64,000 bases of DNA from Fen-1308 sp035319125. Lineage in GTDB: Bacteria > Nitrospirota > Thermodesulfovibrionia > Thermodesulfovibrionales > Dissulfurispiraceae. Shown piece by piece: positions 53,142-61,803 of the stretch (positions are counted from its first letter, which is position 1; each line of letters opens with the position of its first letter). The stretch is from the NCBI GenBank assembly GCA_035319125.1, contig DATHDG010000012.1, positions 106,235 to 170,234 of the forward strand, written 5' to 3'. The translations under genes and the position numbers were made by a program. The notes below the pieces were generated by a model. That model had not been told where the DNA came from. It searched no databases and saw nothing but the letters and a program-made list of their open reading frames with translations.

Positions 53142-54719
53142 ATGGCGCAGAGCGTTCACACAGATTTTTTGATCATAGGCAGCGGGGTTGCAGGCTTAAG
53201 GGCTGCAATCGAACTATCGCAGCATGGTCAGGTCATGGTCGTGACAAAGGATATTCCTACCGAAAGCAGTACTGAGTATGCCCAGGGAGGTGTCGCTGTT
53301 GCGCTAAGCGATGAAGATGAGGTGGGCATTCATTTTAATGACACAATCAAAGCAGGAGCCGGCCTATGTGATGAAGAAGCGGTTGCCGTCCTGGTCAAAG
53401 AAGGTCCAGCCAGGATAGTTGAGCTTATCGAATGGGGCGCTGAATTTGATAAAGATGGCACAAAGTTGGCGTTCACGCGTGAAGGTGCTCATTCGCGAAA
53501 CCGCGTGCTTCATGCGGGAGGAGATTCGACCGGCAAGGAGATCGAGCGCACACTTATGAGCAAGGTTAAGACTTTGGCCGGCTTGCGCGGTTTGAGATTT
53601 AGTACCGCCATAGATCTAGTCATAAGTAATGGGGTGTGCCATGGTGCATATATACTCAGAGGTAACGACGTAATTGTTGTGCTTGCTAAGGTTACCCTGC
53701 TGGCAACCGGCGGGGCTGGTCAGATCTTTCTTCGCACTACAAACCCGACTGTTGCAACCGGTGACGGTGTAGCTATTGCGCTGCGTGCTGGTGCTGTGCT
53801 GAAAGATATGGAATTTGTCCAGTTTCATCCGACAGCGTTGTGCATGAAATCGGCACCTCACTTTTTGCTGAGCGAGGCGATGAGAGGAGAAGGGGCCCTT
53901 CTAAGAGACATTAACGGCAAAATCTTTATGAAAGATTATCATTCGGATGGAGAGCTTGCTCCGAGAGATATTGTTTCGCGGGCTATCATGTCACAGATCG
54001 CCAAGACGAAAAGCAGCTGCGTTTATCTGGACCTTACCCATCTGGATGCAGACTTCGTGAAGAAACGGTTTCCACGAATTTATGATACCTGCCTCAAATA
54101 CGGCCTAGATATAACCAAGTCTCAAGTCCCCGTATCCCCGGCCGCTCATTATATGATGGGTGGTGTCAGAACTGACCTGGATGGAGTGACTAATATCCCG
54201 GGGCTTTATGCTGCAGGAGAGGTGGCCTGTACCGGCGTGCATGGGGCAAACAGGCTTGCTAGCAACAGCCTGCTTGAAGGTCTTGTTTATGGATACAGGG
54301 CCGGTATTGCATCATCAGCATATGCAAGCCGCAGCGGGTCAATGCGCTCGCGGCAACGGAATCTTGATATGATGCAAAATTCGGCAGAAAATGAAAAAGA
54401 AATTGCTGGTGTCAGGAATTCCATTCAAAGGGTCATGTGGGAAAACGTGGGAATTATCAGGAGCAAGGAGTCTCTAAGCGCAGCAAAGAAAATTCTATCA
54501 GGATATAGCTGGATTCTGGATGCGCAGTTTGCAACGCGAGAAAGTCATGAGGTTAAAAATATGCTTGCCGCTGCTCTGGCGATAACCGAAGCTGCGCTAT
54601 TGCGCGACGGCAGTGTCGGCGCTCATTACCGCGCAGACTTTCCGCAACGGGGTGACAACTGGGAACGCCATACTAATATACGGCAGTCAGGTGGAGCTGT
54701 TGAAATATCTTGGGGCTGA
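53142..54719 (+). CDS. nadB: L-aspartate oxidase
   Basis: NadB oxidises L-aspartate to iminoaspartate in NAD synthesis. The 525-residue flavoprotein starts FLIIGSGVAGLRAAIELSQHG. It has the catalytic-domain segments GGVAVALSDEDEVGIHFNDT, FTREGAHSRNRVLHAGGDSTG, FVQFHPTAL and SEAMRGEGALL. PVSPAAHYMMGGVRTDLDG and LYAAGEVACTGVHGANRLASNSLLEG complete the FAD site. A GGAGGA site precedes the ATG. Its normal partner nadA is not next to it. A convergent hairpin lies just after the stop. Confidence 0.96.
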   Translation: MAQSVHTDFLIIGSGVAGLRAAIELSQHGQVMVVTKDIPTESSTEYAQGGVAVALSDEDEVGIHFNDTIKAGAGLCDEEAVAVLVKEGPARIVELIEWGAEFDKDGTKLAFTREGAHSRNRVLHAGGDSTGKEIERTLMSKVKTLAGLRGLRFSTAIDLVISNGVCHGAYILRGNDVIVVLAKVTLLATGGAGQIFLRTTNPTVATGDGVAIALRAGAVLKDMEFVQFHPTALCMKSAPHFLLSEAMRGEGALLRDINGKIFMKDYHSDGELAPRDIVSRAIMSQIAKTKSSCVYLDLTHLDADFVKKRFPRIYDTCLKYGLDITKSQVPVSPAAHYMMGGVRTDLDGVTNIPGLYAAGEVACTGVHGANRLASNSLLEGLVYGYRAGIASSAYASRSGSMRSRQRNLDMMQNSAENEKEIAGVRNSIQRVMWENVGIIRSKESLSAAKKILSGYSWILDAQFATRESHEVKNMLAAALAITEAALLRDGSVGAHYRADFPQRGDNWERHTNIRQSGGAVEISWG

Positions 54720-54745
54720 TTTGCTGCAGAAGAGTGGATTGTAAC

Positions 54746-54790
54746 TGCAATTACAAAGGCGATGGAAAATCCACCGCCTTTGCAATTGTA
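54746..54790 (-). terminator. Hairpin between convergent nadB and unknown gene
   Basis: Arms at 54746-54765 and 54771-54790 pair over about 20 bases around the loop AAAAT. On the plus strand there are two A-C mismatches, which become G-T pairs on the minus strand, so the hairpin is better as the terminator of the minus-strand gene. No long T run follows. Confidence 0.6.
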
Positions 54791-55150
54791 TCAGAAAAAC
54801 CTTTCCTCAAACGAGATATTGACATTTTTCAGTCTATTGTAATCTTCCTTGAGCCTTGCATTCGCAATATTTACCTGGACCTTTGATTCGTCTATCGATT
54901 CCGCTGATGATCCAAGCAAATACACCTTTGAAACCATTCTGCTGTCACCACCGACCTTGAATTTGTAATCAGCAATCAGCAGATACATATCCAATTCACT
55001 GTTCATCTCTTCGCTATTGCCCGGATGAACTTTTTGAGAGATCGGTCTTTTGTTCAGATCAACTGAAGCATTGATCTTCGATCCCGTCTTTGCAAATGAG
55101 ATGAAATCCTCAAGTCTTCCGAGCCCGGTGAGTTCTGCAGAAGTTGCCAT
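54791..55150 (-). CDS. Protein of unknown function (119 residues)
   Basis: This is a 119-residue protein started at ATG 55150, which has a strong AAAGGAGG site. A frame start at 55216 adds residues without ribosome-site support. I do not recognise the family. It begins MATSAELTGLGRLEDFISFAKTG and has a middle of alternating charged and hydrophobic residues (SELDMYLLIADYKFKVGGDSRMVSKVYLLG) that suggests a beta-sheet domain. It has no signal peptide, Cys or membrane segment. Nothing in its neighbours explains it. The upstream 55151-55311 holds no gene. Confidence 0.7.
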   Translation of the reverse strand: MATSAELTGLGRLEDFISFAKTGSKINASVDLNKRPISQKVHPGNSEEMNSELDMYLLIADYKFKVGGDSRMVSKVYLLGSSAESIDESKVQVNIANARLKEDYNRLKNVNISFEERFF

Positions 55151-55311
55151 AATGCCTCCTTTAGCTGAAGGATTTGTTAGCAAAGCACACACGGGGTAAA
55201 TCCCCTCCAGGGTCATAGCAAGACAATTAAAGGAGAGTCAAAAATAAATGTATATTCAGTTTCTCCTTTGATCTAATAATATCACAGATTTGGTAATATC
55301 GGCGGGCTTTT

Positions 55312-55614
55312 TTAATAACAAACTCGCCTGCAATCTCTGACAACTTCATCATGACACCAACGGTCGCCCCAATAGTCATAATTACAAACCGGCACTACTC
55401 GATCACGGCAAACTCTCTGGCACTCCGGGTATGGAGCATATGGATAATAGGGCACCCCAAAATAGAGACCAAAACCTCCGTGATCGTGTCTGTCATGCCT
55501 TTCGCCCCAGTCCCGTCCACCTTCGTGGCCACGACCATGGTCATCGCCGTAGCAGATTGCAGCAGAAGAAGCAAGAACCAACAGGGAACACAATACAAGC
55601 AGTATCTTACGCAT
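55312..55614 (-). CDS. Small secreted His- and Cys-rich protein
   Basis: This 100-residue protein has a signal peptide (residues 1-23). A His/Asp/Gly-rich stretch (residues 24-47, HGRGHEGG to HDRHDHGG) follows, then a Tyr/Pro-rich linker (FGVPYYPYAPYP). The C terminus is Cys-rich with six cysteines (CQRVCRDRVVPVC, then CHDEVVRDCRRVC). The His-rich part may bind metal, and the cysteines probably form disulfides in the periplasm. GAGGAAT precedes the ATG. I do not know a named family. It is grouped with a Spy-like protein and an FmdB protein. Confidence 0.7.
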   Translation of the reverse strand: MRKILLVLCSLLVLASSAAICYGDDHGRGHEGGRDWGERHDRHDHGGFGLYFGVPYYPYAPYPECQRVCRDRVVPVCNYDYWGDRWCHDEVVRDCRRVCY

Positions 55615-55651
55615 ATTGATTCCTCCATAACCGTCTTGAATACGCTAACCC

Positions 55652-56242
55652 CTATTTCTTGATTGGGCGGTCAGCGTCCTTATCTGAATAGTCATGTCGT
55701 GGTGTCACGCCATGACCTGCTGGCATATGCCTGTGCATTTCCGTCATTTCCTTAAGTTTCATCTTCTGGACAGGTGTAAGCAGTGATTTTGCCTCTTCGA
55801 GCGCATTTAGATGCGTCATGAACATATCAGTCTTCATTGATTCTATCTGTTTCATTTTTGTTTCTGCAGCCTTTAGGTCCACAGGATCTGCATGGAGAAG
55901 GCCCTCCAGATCTATCTTGGCTATGAGCAGTTCCGACCGCTTCCTGATCAGCTCTTTTACGGTCGAGTCAATGATGTTTTGTATCGCTGACGTCTGTTTT
56001 TCATCAAGACCCAGTTCCATCATCATGCCCATGACATGATGTCTGGCCTCCATCAGATTCTCAGGCATCATGCCCATATGATCCCTCATCCCCATGCTGC
56101 CTGTCATGCCAATGCCCCTATGCATATCACAATTCTGCATCGTTGAGTGTTCATCGCGCTCCATAAATTGTGCACTTGCTCCGGTAATGCCTAAAATAAG
56201 AAGTAACATGGCAGCAGCTACAGACGCAACAGCCTTCTTCAT
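55652..56242 (-). CDS. Periplasmic Spy/ZraP-like Met- and His-rich protein
   Basis: This 196-residue exported protein has a signal peptide (residues 1-24) and a Met/His-rich stretch (MHRGIGMTGSMGMRDHMGMM). A helical domain follows with LGLDEKQTSAIQNIIDSTVKELIRKRSELL and LLTPVQKMKLKEMTEMHRHM. The LTPxQ motif and helices match the CpxP/Spy/ZraP group of periplasmic chaperones and metal-binding sensors. The Met/His content suggests copper or silver binding. A GGAGGAAA-like site precedes the ATG. It probably responds to envelope or metal stress. Confidence 0.82.
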   Translation of the reverse strand: MKKAVASVAAAMLLLILGITGASAQFMERDEHSTMQNCDMHRGIGMTGSMGMRDHMGMMPENLMEARHHVMGMMMELGLDEKQTSAIQNIIDSTVKELIRKRSELLIAKIDLEGLLHADPVDLKAAETKMKQIESMKTDMFMTHLNALEEAKSLLTPVQKMKLKEMTEMHRHMPAGHGVTPRHDYSDKDADRPIKK

Positions 56243-56261
56243 CTTTTTCCTCCTTGGTTTT

Positions 56262-56429
56262 TTACGATTTTTTGCTGGTCTTCGCGAAGAAGCCGGTTAT
56301 TTTCCGCCTTACATGATCACTGCCACAATGAGGGCATACGATCTTTGGAGCGGACTCAAATTCCTTAATGCTAAGAAAGACTGAAAATTCCTTTTGGCAA
56401 TCAAGGCATTCATATTCATAGGCTGGCAT
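56262..56429 (-). CDS. FmdB-family zinc-ribbon protein
   Basis: This 55-residue protein is read from ATG 56429 to TAA 56262-56264, with a GGGAGGA site just before the start. It begins MPAYEYECLDCQKEF, and its four zinc ligands are Cys8, Cys11, Cys32 and Cys35 (CPHCGSD). This is the FmdB regulatory-protein pattern, usually MPxYEYxCxxC. The short length explains why automatic calling can miss it. The role of FmdB proteins is unclear. It is transcribed with the Spy-like and His-rich genes downstream. Confidence 0.85.
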   Translation of the reverse strand: MPAYEYECLDCQKEFSVFLSIKEFESAPKIVCPHCGSDHVRRKITGFFAKTSKKS

Positions 56430-56591
56430 AATTGTCCTCCCTGTGAATTATTAATACTAAAAGTCTATATATAACCAATTTAACATATAATTATACCGCA
56501 TAAACAGTTATGGCACTTCTCAAGTTTCTCTTGCGATTACTGCAATAATTATTATAAAGTTGCATCAGCAAATTAATGCGGGGGCTATTTT

Positions 56592-57269
56592 ATGATTATA
56601 TCCGAAAAAGAGCGCAAGCTATTAATAGACAGCCACCACGGCAGGTCTGTCGTCGACGGCATAAGGGGTCGAGATGAAATTGGCCTGTTCAGGTTGGGAA
56701 AGAACATATTTATCGACATATACGACGCCTATTTTGATCTCGACAACTTTCCATTGGCAAAGAAAGGCTCATATTTGCGTATAAGGGGGCGTAACGACGG
56801 GCATTTCATAACTATGCGAAACAACGTTGCCGGTAAGCATGACGACCTGATTGTAGACGAAGTTACGCATCCGCTCGATGACAAAGGGCTGGAGATAGCG
56901 ATTGCAAATATCACCGAAAACATGGGGGCGCTGGGAACGGCCAGAACTAACCTCCCGCATTTTCATGAAATATTGGGCAGTATCGGCATTAAGGAAGTGC
57001 TCAGGGTACACGTTGAGCGCATCGAGCGCGACATTATTCTGGATGATGTGCGAATAGGCAAGATGAAGATGGATAGCCTCAGCTATGTAAGTCCGCAGAA
57101 CTTTGGGCCGTTCTTCGAGATAGAGGTTGACTCGTACAAGGAGATATTTCACAAAAGCGCCGCTGACTTTTTCTCTGAACTGCAAACTAAATATCATGAA
57201 ATAGCCCAGATATCGTCTACAAGCAAATATATCAGAGGGATTAACATAACTTACGGCCTTTCCATCTGA
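56592..57269 (+). CDS. CYTH-domain protein (adenylate cyclase/triphosphatase fold)
   Basis: This 225-residue CYTH-fold protein has the N-terminal triphosphate-binding signature E5-x-E7-x-K9 (SEKERK). The central AKKGSYLRIRGRNDGHFITMR holds basic residues, and the later VERIERDIILDDVRIGKMKMDSLSY and FFEIEVDS hold the acidic pairs. Such tunnel enzymes hydrolyse inorganic triphosphate or thiamine triphosphate, or make cyclic AMP. No CHAD or cyclase partner lies beside it, so the activity is unknown. The 246 bases after it hold no gene; an inverted repeat CTTGAT-ATCAAG lies at about 57362-57376. Confidence 0.8.
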   Translation: MIISEKERKLLIDSHHGRSVVDGIRGRDEIGLFRLGKNIFIDIYDAYFDLDNFPLAKKGSYLRIRGRNDGHFITMRNNVAGKHDDLIVDEVTHPLDDKGLEIAIANITENMGALGTARTNLPHFHEILGSIGIKEVLRVHVERIERDIILDDVRIGKMKMDSLSYVSPQNFGPFFEIEVDSYKEIFHKSAADFFSELQTKYHEIAQISSTSKYIRGINITYGLSI

Positions 57270-57515
57270 TCAATAGCTTGCAATCAAGGCGTTAACATTT
57301 GCAGACGAACCAGAGCGTCAAGTCACAATGGCGCATGAAAAGAGCTTGTACTCCGTAGCCCGCCTTGATGTTATCAAGGACGGTCAATCCTTACGAAAAC
57401 AGAACTGCGGGAATACAAGCCTCTTTCCTTGCTCAGGGACGACGCACCACGGCGTAATAATGATTTCTAATGCCAGATCATAGTTGCAGCTGCCTTCAAT
57501 ATATGTCTACAAATA

Positions 57516-57995
57516 TCAGACCACCTTTATATTTAGACTACCCTCCCAGTAGCCGTGCAAATTGCAGCGCTGGTTAACAACGAGTGTAGCAACTCCTGAA
57601 GGTGCGGCCTCCTTTGTAAGCATGACGGTAAAGGTCGCCTTTGGCTGAAGAAAACCCTTCGATTGGAAATCCACTCTTCCAGCCGGCTCGTTGCCTATGT
57701 TCAGCTCAATATACTCTATCCAGTGGGCCGGGCCCATTACATGCGGTTTCTCGCCAACGCTTACCGAAACCGTAAAAGGCTCGCCCGCCTTCACCTCTGC
57801 CGGTGCGGTGATGAACGGGGCGTGTGTCATTTCAAGTGGCGTTTTGTTGGCCGGGTCCTTTACCTTATTGATGGAAGTAAAGAGGGCCGGGTCAACCTTG
57901 ACCGGGTAGTTGATGTCGGCTGCATAGGCACTTTTCCCAATGCCGGCAGCAATAGTTCCAATTGTCGCAGCTTTCAAGAAAGTTCTTCTATCCAT
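57516..57995 (-). CDS. Tat-exported superoxide reductase (neelaredoxin/desulfoferrodoxin type)
   Basis: This 159-residue protein, started at ATG 57995 with an AAGGAGG site, has a twin-arginine signal (MDRRTFLKAATIG, cleavage near AYAAD). The superoxide-reductase domain keeps all five iron ligands of the class II centre: His58, His85, His91, Cys144 and His147 (CNLHGYW). It reduces superoxide to hydrogen peroxide using reduced rubredoxin or another donor, and here would act in the periplasm or at the membrane. The desulforedoxin N-terminal domain is absent. It points to an anaerobe or microaerophile. A longer frame to 58109 lacks support. Confidence 0.87.
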   Translation of the reverse strand: MDRRTFLKAATIGTIAAGIGKSAYAADINYPVKVDPALFTSINKVKDPANKTPLEMTHAPFITAPAEVKAGEPFTVSVSVGEKPHVMGPAHWIEYIELNIGNEPAGRVDFQSKGFLQPKATFTVMLTKEAAPSGVATLVVNQRCNLHGYWEGSLNIKVV

Positions 57996-58165
57996 ATTTC
58001 GATTTCCTCCTTCATGTAAGTTTCTTACAAGTATTACATCAAAGGGAGTGACTTGCAAGAAGGATGGTAAGAAATGAGAAAAAGATACTGTCTCGCAGCT
58101 GGATCGCAAACGGTTAGATAACTGTATAAATAACGACTGTCTCGTTTATAATTATGTTCTAAATC

Positions 58166-59563
58166 ATGAGATTTGAAGAACTTGATATCCCGGAATCTGT
58201 GATGGCTGGAATTCGGGCTGCAGGCTTCATCGAATGTACGCCTGTCCAGGCAATGATGCTGCCGCAAGCCCTGCTAGGGAAGGACATCGCTGCGCAAGCC
58301 CAAACTGGAACAGGCAAGACAGCGGCGTTTCTTATAGCGGTTTTCTCGCGCATGATTGTCGGCAACAAGCGTTCGCGCGGCCCATCGCCTCGAGCATTGA
58401 TCATTGCACCCACCAGAGAGCTTGTGGCTCAGATAAATGCAGAGGCAAGGATATTGTGCGGAACAACAGGTTTTCGCGTACTGCCGGTATTCGGAGGCAT
58501 TGATTACAATAAGCAGCGCGAGGATCTGGCGCGAGGTGTTGATGTCCTGATCGGCACGCCGGGCCGCCTGATAGACTATCTCAAGCAAAGAGTATACAGC
58601 CTGAAGAAAACCGAGTTCCTGGTGATAGACGAGGCCGACCGGATGTTCGATATGGGCTTCATCTCTGACCTGAGGTTTCTGTTGAGGCGCATGTCACCGT
58701 ATTCCGAGCGCCAATCGATGCTTTTCTCCGCGACCCTTTCCTTCAGAGTTATGGAGCTCTCGCACGAATTCATGAATATGCCCGAAAAGTTTGTGGTAAC
58801 CCCTGAACAGATGACGGTGGAACTTGTCGAACAACAGATCTATCACGTTGGAAAAAGCGAGAAGTTCGGCCTGCTGCTCGGCTTGATCAGGAGAGAGCCT
58901 GAAGGCCGCTATCTTGTTTTCTGCAATATGAAGGTGACCGCCGAAAAGATAAAAAAGTTGCTTGATGCAAACGGAATCGCGAATGCTTCCATAACCGGAG
59001 ATCTGCCACAGGAGCGCCGTCTCAAAGTGCTGGCCAATTTCAAGTGCGGCAAATTCCCAGTCCTTATCGCAACAGACGTAGCAAGCCGCGGGCTTCACAT
59101 TGAAGGCGTAACGCATGTTATCAATTACGACTTGCCGCAGGACCCGGAGGACTATGTGCACCGTATCGGGCGAACTGGCCGGGCAGGAGCAGGAGGATTT
59201 GCCATTAGCCTGGCCTGCGAAGACTATGTTATGTCCCTGCCTGACATTGAGAAGTACATTAAACAGAAAATACCGGTAATGACACTTACGGATGAGATGA
59301 TAGTAACCGACTACAAGAAAGCCGATGCATTATCTCGCAAACAGCTTACTGTCAAGAAGAATCATCATTCTTCAAATAGGGGCAATAAGCGAGGCCGCCG
59401 CGGAAAGCATGTCGGAACTTTTATCGCTGATAATAGCAGCCGTGCTGATTCAACGCCGGCAGCAACGAACATGGGCGGGAATCCAAGCAGGCGCAACAGG
59501 CGCAGAGCGAAGAAATCGATTCAGAACCCTGAAGGGACAGAAAATAAAAAGAGCGACGAGTGA
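58166..59563 (+). CDS. DEAD-box ATP-dependent RNA helicase (RhlE-like)
   Basis: This 465-residue helicase has all main motifs: Q motif near the N terminus (GFIECTPVQAMMLPQAL), motif I AQTGTGKT, Ia PTRELVAQ, Ib GGIDY, II VIDEADRM, III SATLS, IV ARG-like ATDVASRGLHIEGV, V and VI HRIGRTGRAGAGG. The C-terminal 90 residues are highly basic and repetitive (NRGNKRGRRGKH, SRRNRRRAKK) and should bind RNA. TATAAT at 58147-58152 lies only 13 bases before the ATG, and no ribosome site is visible, so the mRNA may be nearly leaderless. It probably helps RNA folding or decay. Confidence 0.92.
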   Translation: MRFEELDIPESVMAGIRAAGFIECTPVQAMMLPQALLGKDIAAQAQTGTGKTAAFLIAVFSRMIVGNKRSRGPSPRALIIAPTRELVAQINAEARILCGTTGFRVLPVFGGIDYNKQREDLARGVDVLIGTPGRLIDYLKQRVYSLKKTEFLVIDEADRMFDMGFISDLRFLLRRMSPYSERQSMLFSATLSFRVMELSHEFMNMPEKFVVTPEQMTVELVEQQIYHVGKSEKFGLLLGLIRREPEGRYLVFCNMKVTAEKIKKLLDANGIANASITGDLPQERRLKVLANFKCGKFPVLIATDVASRGLHIEGVTHVINYDLPQDPEDYVHRIGRTGRAGAGGFAISLACEDYVMSLPDIEKYIKQKIPVMTLTDEMIVTDYKKADALSRKQLTVKKNHHSSNRGNKRGRRGKHVGTFIADNSSRADSTPAATNMGGNPSRRNRRRAKKSIQNPEGTENKKSDE

Positions 59564-59604
59564 TTTTTTTATTCATCTCTGAATATACGCCGGGGGGGTG
59601 CATA

Positions 59605-61260
59605 ATGCTGCAATCCAAGAATCCTGCAAAAACCGAAAACTGGAAGAAACTTACTGATCATTTCAAGCAGGTCAAAGGCCTGCACATGAAGGAGTTGTTC
59701 TCCAAAGACCCAGACAGATTTTCGAGATTCTCAACACGCTTTCAGGACATCCTCGTCGACTACTCCAAGAATCGGGTGACGGGTGAGACGATGCAGCTCC
59801 TCTTCGGACTCGCCGCCGAATGCAATCTTGCCGACGCAATCGAAAAGATGTTCAGCGGCGACAGGATCAATGAAACAGAAAAACGCGCTGTGCTGCATGT
59901 GGCGCTCAGGAACCGCGCCAATACGCCGATTTTAGTTGACGGCAAAGACGTAATGCCCGAAATCAATCACGTTCTCGGCAAGATGAAGGACTTTTCGGAG
60001 CGTCTTCATTCCGGCGACTGGACCGGTTACACATCGCAGAAGATAACGGATATCGTGAACATCGGCATAGGCGGCTCGGACCTCGGCCCGGTCATGGCAA
60101 CCGAGTGCCTCAGACCGTATGCGAAAGAAGGGATGCGCGTCCATTTCGTATCAAACATAGACGGCACGCACATTTCCGAAACGCTAAAGGTGCTTCAGCC
60201 CGAAACAACGCTCTTCATGATTGCATCCAAGACCTTCACGACCCAAGAAACGATGACAAATGCATTCACTGCCAGGAAGTGGTTCCTCGAACATGTTGGG
60301 GATGAAAAGCATGTCGCGCGTCACTTTGTCGCAATCTCCACGAATATCGAAAAGGTGAAGGCCTTTGGCATCGATACCGAAAACATGTTCGAGTTCTGGG
60401 ATTGGGTCGGAGGCCGGTATTCGATGTGGTCGGCCATAGGGCTATCGATTGCGTGCTACATAGGTTTCGACAATTTCAGCGATATGCTCCAGGGAGCTTC
60501 CGAAATGGACGCCCATTTCAGAACCGAACCCTTCGAGTGCAATATACCTGTGATACTCGCGCTCATCGGCATCTGGTATACAAACTTCTTCGGGGCGGAA
60601 ACCGAGGTCATCCTGCCCTATGACCAGTACATGCACCGCTTCCCTGCGTATTTCCAGCAGGGCAACATGGAGAGCAACGGCAAGTCCGTGGACCGCTCCG
60701 GCCGGTCAGTCTCTTATCAGACCGGGCCGATTATCTGGGGTGAGCCGGGCACCAACGGACAGCACGCGTTCTATCAGCTCATCCACCAAGGAACTAGGAT
60801 AGTACCGGCAGATTTTCTGGCCCCCGCGATAAGCCATAACCCGATCGGCGACCATCACGCGATACTTCTCTCGAACTTTTTTGCACAGACCGAGGCGCTG
60901 ATGTGCGGCAAGGGGAAGGAAGAGGTGCTTGCGGATCTCTTCGAGGAAGGCAAGGGCAAGGAAGAGATCAAGCGCCTCTGGCCCTACCGCGCTTTCGAAG
61001 GAAACAGGCCGACCAACTCTATATTATTCAGGCAGCTTACGCCGTGCACTCTCGGCAGCCTCATTGCAATGTACGAGCACAAGATATTCACCCAGGGAGT
61101 GATTTGGAATATCTTCAGCTTCGACCAGTGGGGGGTCGAGCTCGGCAAGCAGCTGGCTAAAAACATTCTGCCTGAGCTGAAAAACGATCAGCCGGTGACA
61201 TCTCACGATTCCTCTACAAACGGCCTGATCAATGCATATAAAGAGTTGACGAAGTCATAG
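59605..61260 (+). CDS. pgi: Glucose-6-phosphate isomerase
   Basis: Pgi interconverts glucose-6-phosphate and fructose-6-phosphate. The 551-residue protein, started at ATG 59605, has the family signatures GIGGSDLGPVMATECL, TFTTQETMTNA, the catalytic segment VGGRYSMWSAIGLS and ATEVILPYDQYMHRFPAYFQQGNMESNGK. The C-terminal end is GALGxx-like QLTPCTLGSLIAMYEHKIFTQGVIWNIFSFDQWGVELGK. Length matches the long bacterial form. The 42 bases between the helicase stop and this ATG hold a G-rich ribosome site, so the two are co-transcribed. G+C is visibly higher here than in the lipid cluster. Confidence 0.95.
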   Translation: MLQSKNPAKTENWKKLTDHFKQVKGLHMKELFSKDPDRFSRFSTRFQDILVDYSKNRVTGETMQLLFGLAAECNLADAIEKMFSGDRINETEKRAVLHVALRNRANTPILVDGKDVMPEINHVLGKMKDFSERLHSGDWTGYTSQKITDIVNIGIGGSDLGPVMATECLRPYAKEGMRVHFVSNIDGTHISETLKVLQPETTLFMIASKTFTTQETMTNAFTARKWFLEHVGDEKHVARHFVAISTNIEKVKAFGIDTENMFEFWDWVGGRYSMWSAIGLSIACYIGFDNFSDMLQGASEMDAHFRTEPFECNIPVILALIGIWYTNFFGAETEVILPYDQYMHRFPAYFQQGNMESNGKSVDRSGRSVSYQTGPIIWGEPGTNGQHAFYQLIHQGTRIVPADFLAPAISHNPIGDHHAILLSNFFAQTEALMCGKGKEEVLADLFEEGKGKEEIKRLWPYRAFEGNRPTNSILFRQLTPCTLGSLIAMYEHKIFTQGVIWNIFSFDQWGVELGKQLAKNILPELKNDQPVTSHDSSTNGLINAYKELTKS

Positions 61261-61338
61261 GGTGATAGGCAGCGTTGTTAGCAGGTTAACCGATAAGCAC
61301 CTTATGACTGAATTTGCTCGATTAGCGGGAGGATCATT

Positions 61339-61761
61339 ATGAAGTTTTTGAGGCTCTTTGCAATCCTAATTATACCTGTGGTTCTATGGTGTGGTCCTCT
61401 GCATGCACGACAACTTGGTGACGTTGATGATGGTCGTTGGGTATAGATAGCAGGCTCGTCAAACGGCGCTGAACTGTTCGTGGACGGACAATCCATAGCT
61501 TATGAGAAACGGTTTGAGGCTTGGGCATGTTGGGTTAGAATTCTTGATCCAAAGCGGCACGAAGAGACCATCGCTAAGTACTTGTTCAGAAACCATGGTC
61601 AAGAAATGGCAATCATTGCCGCAATAGTCTACGACACAATGAGTAAGAATCCTAAGAAGTCATCGGACTCCATCAGTTCGCCTGTGTGGAGAGCTGTCAT
61701 TCCGGATTCTTTTGCAGACAATGTATGGGAAGCTATCAAACTGAAAACATCGAAAAAGTAG
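61339..61761 (+). pseudogene. Exported protein (surface-adhesin E-like) interrupted by an in-frame TAG
   Basis: ATG 61339 has GGGAGGA upstream and opens a signal peptide (MKFLRLFAILIIPVVLW, cleavage near LHARQ), ending GRWV at TAG 61444-61446. Without any frame change the reading continues to 61761 (IAGSSNGAELFVDGQSI, then FEAWACWVRILD and SPVWRAVIPDSFADNVWEAI). Both parts fit one protein of about 140 residues, with a WVxIAxS...G.E.FVD start typical of small secreted proteins of the surface-adhesin E type. A single base change (for example AAG to TAG) explains it. Read-through or a sequence error are alternatives. Confidence 0.72.
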
Positions 61762-61803
61762 TGGGAGAGCTTTTGTGTTATCTGTTGAAGGGTATGGGTA
61801 GAG

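Noticed and set aside
61444..61446. TAG as a pyrrolysine codon
   Set aside because: No Pyl genes or known Pyl-containing family here. The protein type does not use Pyl and a point mutation explains it more simply.
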